From JALOAT01 sp041687015 (GTDB lineage: Bacteria; Pseudomonadota; Gammaproteobacteria; Thiohalomonadales; Thiohalomonadaceae), in assembly GCA_041687015.1 (NCBI GenBank), contig JAWLCT010000004.1, positions 1-64,000 on the forward strand: DNA of 64,000 nucleotides. The letters are read 5' to 3'. A program made the position numbers and the translations under genes. The notes under the pieces were generated by a model. It was not told the DNA's origin and did not search any database. It saw only the letters and a program-made list of their open reading frames with translations. Every line of letters begins with the position of its first letter. Position 1 is the stretch's first letter. Of the stretch, positions 60,801 to 64,000 are shown in pieces.

Positions 60801-60938
60801 GCCGACAGCAACGGCCCCCTCGCTGTGGCCGTCATCGGCGGCATGGTCAGCTCCACCCTGCTCACCCTGGTCGTCGTGCCAGCGGTGTATTCGCTGATCG
60901 AGCATCGGAAACTGCGGCGGGGGGAGAAGAAGATTTAA
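57882..60938 (+). CDS. RND multidrug efflux pump (HAE1 family)
   Basis: 1018 residues with the usual 12 membrane helices and two large periplasmic loops. Start LSISRHVLAYMLSAVIVLFGLIAYERIGIDRFPYVEFP; the proton-relay acidic pair in TM4 is in LVGVVVDDAIVVLENVYRHRE. The PYVEFP and MPGGYLVGERTENLINL features are closer to the MdtBC/CusA-like short HAE1 pumps than to AcrB. Substrates unknown. The stop codon TAA (60936-60938) lies within a CCACGG-type repeat. Confidence 0.95.
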   Translation: MTLPELSISRHVLAYMLSAVIVLFGLIAYERIGIDRFPYVEFPMVSVTTTLPGASPQVVDASITNVLETALNSVPGINHIQSTSSPSVSNIAIVFDLSKDVDVAFNEVQAKVNQVVRRLPDDAETPIVAKVDIGAAPIMWLSLQGDRTAQQLNLYAANVIKKRLENIDGVGEIRVGGQRARTIRVELRLAHMAALGVTTQDVIRAFENEHIQMPGGYLVGERTENLINLDLEFHQISELQRLVVAWRDGAPVQLRDIADVDDGVADFRQLARYNGEPTVGLGIVKISNANTVAIVERVKAVLESELIPQLPPGMRLTISSNQATLIEEMVFALQEHLVLGTLLAALVVWLFLKNLRSTLIIAVAVPVSLLGAVAAMYFAGFTFNTMTLLALLLLVGVVVDDAIVVLENVYRHRETLDPDPHSAALNGTNQVVFAVLAATLTLVSIFAPVIFLGGIVGRFLQSFAVVVTVGVLISLFVSLTLTPMLCSRYLEVTREHGKLYRTLEDAFRAMERTYRNLLGLALDHRWMVVGLTVLVVASSVFFFARVGKGFVPEEDEGRFMVVFRTPLGSSIDYTNARLREIEQVLAARPEIAGYFAAIGLGQQGQVNQGFTFVSMVPRAERDIKQQALLPIISAELSRIPGVRAFATQVPIVGGQRGEPLQFVLRGQNLEQVAALAGELQQRLSSEPKLGRIDLDLQLDLPQLRVNVDRLRAAAAGLSTRDIALAMNVLAGGLDVTKYNDLPGDGERYDVRLKAADEQITSTADLRRIYLRSQGGDMVRLDSVVSVNEELGPAVIPRLDLQYAAQFYASPTVALGEATDIVLRTAEEMLPLGYTVTLAGEAEEMEKTGGYMAFAFIMAIVLVYMVLASQFNSFLQPVIVMMAQPLAIIGGVAALWVTGHTLNIYSMIGLVLLIGLVAKNSILLVDLTNQLRAEGKPIDDALREACPIRMRPVLMTSLTVILALLPAALGYGAGADSNGPLAVAVIGGMVSSTLLTLVVVPAVYSLIEHRKLRRGEKKI

Positions 60939-61270
60939 CCACGGCGGGGCACGGAGGCCACGGAGAAGGCCGTGATTTTCCATGCATGAAGAAGAGATTA
61001 AACCACGGAGAGCCACGGAGGCCACGGAGAAGGGAATGGGTTTGCATGCATGCCTGGGACGGGTCCGCTTCGGCTTATGTACTCCGCATGCATGCAGAAG
61101 AAGATTGGACCACGGAGAGCCACGAAGGCCATGGGTTTTCCGTGCATACCTACGCGGCGACGGGTCTGCTTCGCCCGGCGAGCCAGGACAGAGCGCGCGA
61201 AGCGGGGACGAAGAGGAATTCAGCAGAAAAGACGCAGGCGGCAAAGGAGGGAGAAGCGAAATTTTTCGGC
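60934..61270. repeat. Array of CCACGGAGG-type intergenic repeats
   Basis: Three direct copies of AACCACGGMGRGCCACGGAGG-like units start at about 60938, 61001 and 61108, interspersed with GCATGCATG segments (TTTGCATGCATGCC, CGCATGCATGCAG). A further AAGACGCAGGCGGCAAAGGAGG stretch is near 61230. No gene; frames here yield repetitive RATEATEKG-like peptides. Fills most of the 407-nt gap before the HDAC gene. Confidence 0.85.
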
Positions 61271-61345
61271 TGACGACTCGAACGGCAGCCTGCCACTGCT
61301 CAGGCTGTTGCTTCGTTTTGAAAAGATGTAACGGGGCAGCCGAAG

Positions 61346-62284
61346 TCACTTCACCATGCCGCCGATGCGTAACAGACCACGAATGTGGGCGGCCACGCTG
61401 CGACCCAGCGCAGGCAGGTGATAACCGCCTTCGAGGGTGGAGACCACACGGCCCTGGGCATGACGTTGGGCGAGTTTCACGACTTCACGCGTAAGCCAGA
61501 AATAATCGCTCTCCAGCAGATTCATGTGCCCCAGGTCGTCTTCAAAATGGCTGTCGAAGCCGGCGGACATCATGATGAGCTGAGGCGCGAAACTGTCCAC
61601 CGCCGGGAGGACTTTCTGGTTAAACGCCTGTTGGTATTCCTCGCTGTAGGTGCCGGCCGGGAGCGGCACGTGCACGATATTTGATCGGCTGGTATCTACC
61701 GGCGTGTTTGGATAGAGCGGATGCTCGTAGAGCGAACAAAGCAGCACCCGCGGGTCGTCGCGAAAACGGACTTCCGTGCCGTTACCGTGGTGCACGTCGA
61801 AATCGACGATGGCCACGCGCTCGATGCCAAGGTGCTCCAACGCGTGGGCGGTGCCGATGGCGATGTTGTTGAAAATGCAAAAACCCATGGCCTGGCTCGC
61901 CTGGGCGTGGTGGCCTGGCGGGCGCACGGCGCAGAAGGCGTTTTCCACCTCGCCGCTTACCACCAGCTCCACGCCGAGCACCGCCGCGCCGGCGGCGCGA
62001 TAAGCGGCCTCCAGACTGTGGGGGTTGAGCAGGGTATCCGCATCAAGCCGGTAATAGCCGTCGCGCGGCGAGACTAAGTGCAGATAGCGCAGGTACTCCG
62101 GCGTATGCACGCGTGTGAGTTGCGCTTCCGTAGCGGCAGGGGCCTCGTAGTGGCGCAACAGGGGCAGGGTGCCGTCGGCGACCAGTTGATCATTGATGGC
62201 ATCGAGTCGTGCGGGACTTTCGGGATGCACGCTGCCCATTTCGTGGAGTGCACAGGCGGGATGGGTGATGTAGGCGGTCGCCAT
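61346..62284 (-). CDS. Histone deacetylase superfamily protein (acetoin utilization/acetylpolyamine amidohydrolase-like)
   Basis: 312 residues. Zinc deacetylase motifs: RPPGHHA (catalytic His pair), VDFDVHHGNGTE (zinc ligands Asp and His), SAGFDSH (third ligand) and LEGGYH. The bacterial class acts on acetylated lysines or polyamines; with agmatine/putrescine genes 30 kb away a polyamine link is only a guess. Complete. Divergent from rsmJ across 271 nt without visible features. Confidence 0.92.
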   Translation of the reverse strand: MATAYITHPACALHEMGSVHPESPARLDAINDQLVADGTLPLLRHYEAPAATEAQLTRVHTPEYLRYLHLVSPRDGYYRLDADTLLNPHSLEAAYRAAGAAVLGVELVVSGEVENAFCAVRPPGHHAQASQAMGFCIFNNIAIGTAHALEHLGIERVAIVDFDVHHGNGTEVRFRDDPRVLLCSLYEHPLYPNTPVDTSRSNIVHVPLPAGTYSEEYQQAFNQKVLPAVDSFAPQLIMMSAGFDSHFEDDLGHMNLLESDYFWLTREVVKLAQRHAQGRVVSTLEGGYHLPALGRSVAAHIRGLLRIGGMVK

Positions 62285-62555
62285 GGGGCGGGTTCATCCC
62301 GGACAGGTACACGGCTGCGTCCTGCTGGACTCGGGCGCTCGTTGTGTCATTGACGTGTGCATTTGGTCCTTTCCGAGCCTCGGCCCTGGTCATCGCCTCT
62401 CAATAAATCTACATCATGCGGAGACACAAGACCTGCTCTTCGCCCTCGTGGTTTTTCTCATTCGGCTACATAACGCCCTTCGAGGAGCGATCGTTTGCGC
62501 GTAAGAAGCGAGCGCACACGCGTCTGCATCCGAAGGCGGTTAGAATAGCCGCCCC

Positions 62556-63326
62556 ATGGATATCCCGCTTTTCTCTTGCGCCGACCACCTCCCTGCCGCG
62601 CGTGACATCGCGCAGCGCTTCGGCCTTGCACTGACGGACAACCGTGAGCATGCCTATTTCCTGGAATTCACCGGCGAGCGCCTGGAACTGCATCAGTCCG
62701 GCTCCGATGCGCCCGGTGCCATTTTCGTGGATTTCGTGGGTGGCGCCGTCGGACACCGGCGCCGCTTCGGCGGTGGGCGCGGTCAGCCCATCGCCAAGGC
62801 CGCGGGTTTGAAGCCTGGCAGGACACCGAGTGTGGTGGACGCCACCGCCGGGCTCGGCCGCGACGCCTTCGTGCTGGCAAGCCTGGGCTGCCGGGTCACG
62901 CTGGTCGAGCGCTCACCGGTGGCCGCGGCTTTGCTGGCGGACGGCTTGCGTCGTGGAACCGAGGACGCCGAGACAGCGCCGATCATCGCTCGGCTTTCCC
63001 TGGTGCAGGCGGACGCGGCGGCCTGGCTCGTTGCGTTGCAGGGCGACGCACGCCCGGACGTAGTCTACCTCGACCCCATGTTTCCTCACCGGGAAAAATC
63101 GGCCCAGGTGAAAAAAGAAATGCGTGCCTTCCAGGCCGTCATCGGCTCCGACGAAGACGCGGACGCGTTGCTGGATGCCGCCCTGGTTGCCGCGCGTTTC
63201 CGAGTCGTCGTCAAGCGCCCCAAAGGCGCTCCCTTCCTCGCCGGCCGCAAGCCAACCCTGGACTATCCCACCAAGAACCACCGCTTCGACGTCCATGTGC
63301 TGGCAGGCATGGGAGAAAGGCAGTAA
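62556..63326 (+). CDS. rsmJ: 16S rRNA (guanine1516-N2)-methyltransferase
   Basis: 256 residues. SAM-binding VVDATAGLGRDAFVLASLG, followed by VTLVERSPVAAALL and the catalytic VYLDPMFPHREKSAQVKKEM; the C-terminal GRKPTLDYPTKNHRFDVHV is typical of RsmJ. Methylates G1516 of 16S rRNA. Stands alone; a repeat array follows the stop. Confidence 0.95.
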   Translation: MDIPLFSCADHLPAARDIAQRFGLALTDNREHAYFLEFTGERLELHQSGSDAPGAIFVDFVGGAVGHRRRFGGGRGQPIAKAAGLKPGRTPSVVDATAGLGRDAFVLASLGCRVTLVERSPVAAALLADGLRRGTEDAETAPIIARLSLVQADAAAWLVALQGDARPDVVYLDPMFPHREKSAQVKKEMRAFQAVIGSDEDADALLDAALVAARFRVVVKRPKGAPFLAGRKPTLDYPTKNHRFDVHVLAGMGERQ

Positions 63327-63339
63327 CGCGGGCTGGCGG

Positions 63340-63500
63340 GAGCGGTAACCACGGAGGCCACGGAGAAAACCAAGGTTTGTCGCTGGCGTAGTACATAAAC
63401 CGAGGCAGACCCATCACCGCGTAGGCATGCATGGAAAATCCATGGCCTTCTCCGTGGCCTCCGTGGCCCTCCGTGGTCAAATCTTCTTCTGCGTGCTTGC
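63340..63500. repeat. Inverted CCACGGAGG-type repeat pair after rsmJ
   Basis: GGTAACCACGGAGGCCACGG at 63348 and, in opposite sense, TTCTCCGTGGCCTCCGTGGC at 63449-63468 form a long imperfect inverted repeat with a spacer of about 80 nt containing GCATGCATGG. It runs to the acs end and could fold into a large hairpin between the two convergent genes. Confidence 0.85.
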
Positions 63501-63515
63501 GGAGTGCGTAAAGCA

Positions 63516-64000
63516 TCACCGGTTGGCGCGGTTTCTGATCAAATCCTCCACCACGGCAGGTTCGGCCAGCGTGCTGATGTCACCCAGGGTGTCGATTTCA
63601 TTGGCCGCGATTTTGCGGAGAATACGGCGCATGATTTTGCCCGAGCGGGTCTTCGGCAAACCGGGCGCCCACTGGATGACATCGGGTGTGGCAATGGGAC
63701 CAATCTCGCCGCGCACCAGAGTGACCAATTCCTTTTTCAAGGCGTCCGACGGCTCGATACCGGCAACCAGGGTCACATAGCAGTAGATGCCCTGTCCTTT
63801 GATGTCGTGGGGAAAACCCACCACTGCGGCTTCCGCGACATCCTCATGCAGTACCAGCGCGCTTTCGATTTCCGCGGTACCCATGCGATGGCCGGACACG
63901 TTCAGCACATCATCGATACGACCGGTGATCCAGTAATAACCGTCCTCGTCCCGACGCGCACCGTCGCCGGTGAAGTAAAACCCGCGATAGGTGTTGAAGT
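63516..64000 (-). CDS. acs: Acetyl-CoA synthetase, C-terminal part (N-terminus beyond window)
   Basis: The last 160 or so residues of an AMP-forming acyl-CoA synthetase. FYFTGDGARRDEDGYYWITGRIDDVLNVSGHRMGTAEIESAL is the hinge and C-terminal domain of Acs, and PKTRSGKIMRRILR carries the conserved lysine that is acetylated for control in Acs enzymes. Wording of these motifs fits acetyl- rather than propionyl-CoA synthetase. The gene runs off the window's right end. Confidence 0.93.
   Translation of the reverse strand, partial: FNTYRGFYFTGDGARRDEDGYYWITGRIDDVLNVSGHRMGTAEIESALVLHEDVAEAAVVGFPHDIKGQGIYCYVTLVAGIEPSDALKKELVTLVRGEIGPIATPDVIQWAPGLPKTRSGKIMRRILRKIAANEIDTLGDISTLAEPAVVEDLIRNRANR

Noticed and set aside
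60982..61494. 170-codon frame with RATEATEKG-like sequence
   Set aside because: Repeat-derived translation that runs into the antisense of the HDAC gene.

Overview
The window is a GC-rich chromosomal scaffold from a gammaproteobacterium. The fabH-plsX-rpmF-yceD, rluC/rne, exbB-exbD-msbA-lpxK-kdsB, lolCD, mtnP-hpt-nagZ and cysM-rlmD blocks all have gammaproteobacterial content and order. A type I sulfide:quinone oxidoreductase, two exported rhodaneses and a FisR-like sigma-54 activator point to a sulfide or sulfur oxidiser, for example a Chromatiales-like lineage; this placement is inferred. A run of exactly 100 N at 38505-38604 shows that the sequence is a scaffolded draft. No rRNA, tRNA, CRISPR array, insertion sequence or prophage was seen.

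Layout. 1-2564 (-): fatty acid/phospholipid entry genes (fabH partial, plsX) with rpmF and yceD. 2751-6597 (+): two-subunit pyruvate carboxylase (pycA, pycB) overlapping maf. 6618-12545: sppA, a HAD phosphatase and rluC, divergent from rne. 12620-19156 (mostly -): LMW tyrosine phosphatase, single-domain response regulator, then the envelope operon kdsB, Trm112-like, lpxK, msbA, exbD, exbB. 19279-24906: comEC, a DUF2062 protein, lolD, lolC, sfsA. 25059-29385 (-): relA and a YgiQ-type radical SAM protein. 29480-33789 (+): agmatine catabolism (aguA, aguB), a DAHP synthase and a Crp/Fnr regulator. 34110-36287: a membrane diguanylate cyclase. 36430-42169: the sulfide module. 42246-47017: mfd, an RRM protein and a CsiV-like protein. 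47101-50627 (-): purine salvage, nagZ, L,D-transpeptidase and CYTH genes. 50725-55483: quinone reductase, cupin, rlmD, exonuclease, cysM. 55596-60938 (+): a lone HPt protein and a TetR/MFP/RND efflux locus. 61346-64000: HDAC-family protein, rsmJ and the C-terminal part of acs.

The most interesting part is 33.8-42.2 kb. A FisR homologue keeps three sensor-domain cysteines with FisR spacing. It lies between two sigma-54 promoter sequences: one before a small secreted protein plus two near-identical exported rhodaneses, the other before sqr. A third, full-consensus sigma-54 promoter at 33935-33950 is followed about 55 nt later by an intrinsic terminator and no gene in between. That is the layout of a sigma-54-dependent small RNA of about 75 nt. 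I read the region as a candidate sulfane-sulfur-responsive regulon with a possible RNA arm.

The other notable layer is a set of intergenic repeats: CCACGGAGG-type arrays, REP-like inverted repeats and CCAACGC-ended inverted repeats. They sit between or at the very ends of genes, and one copy coincides with the assembly gap.
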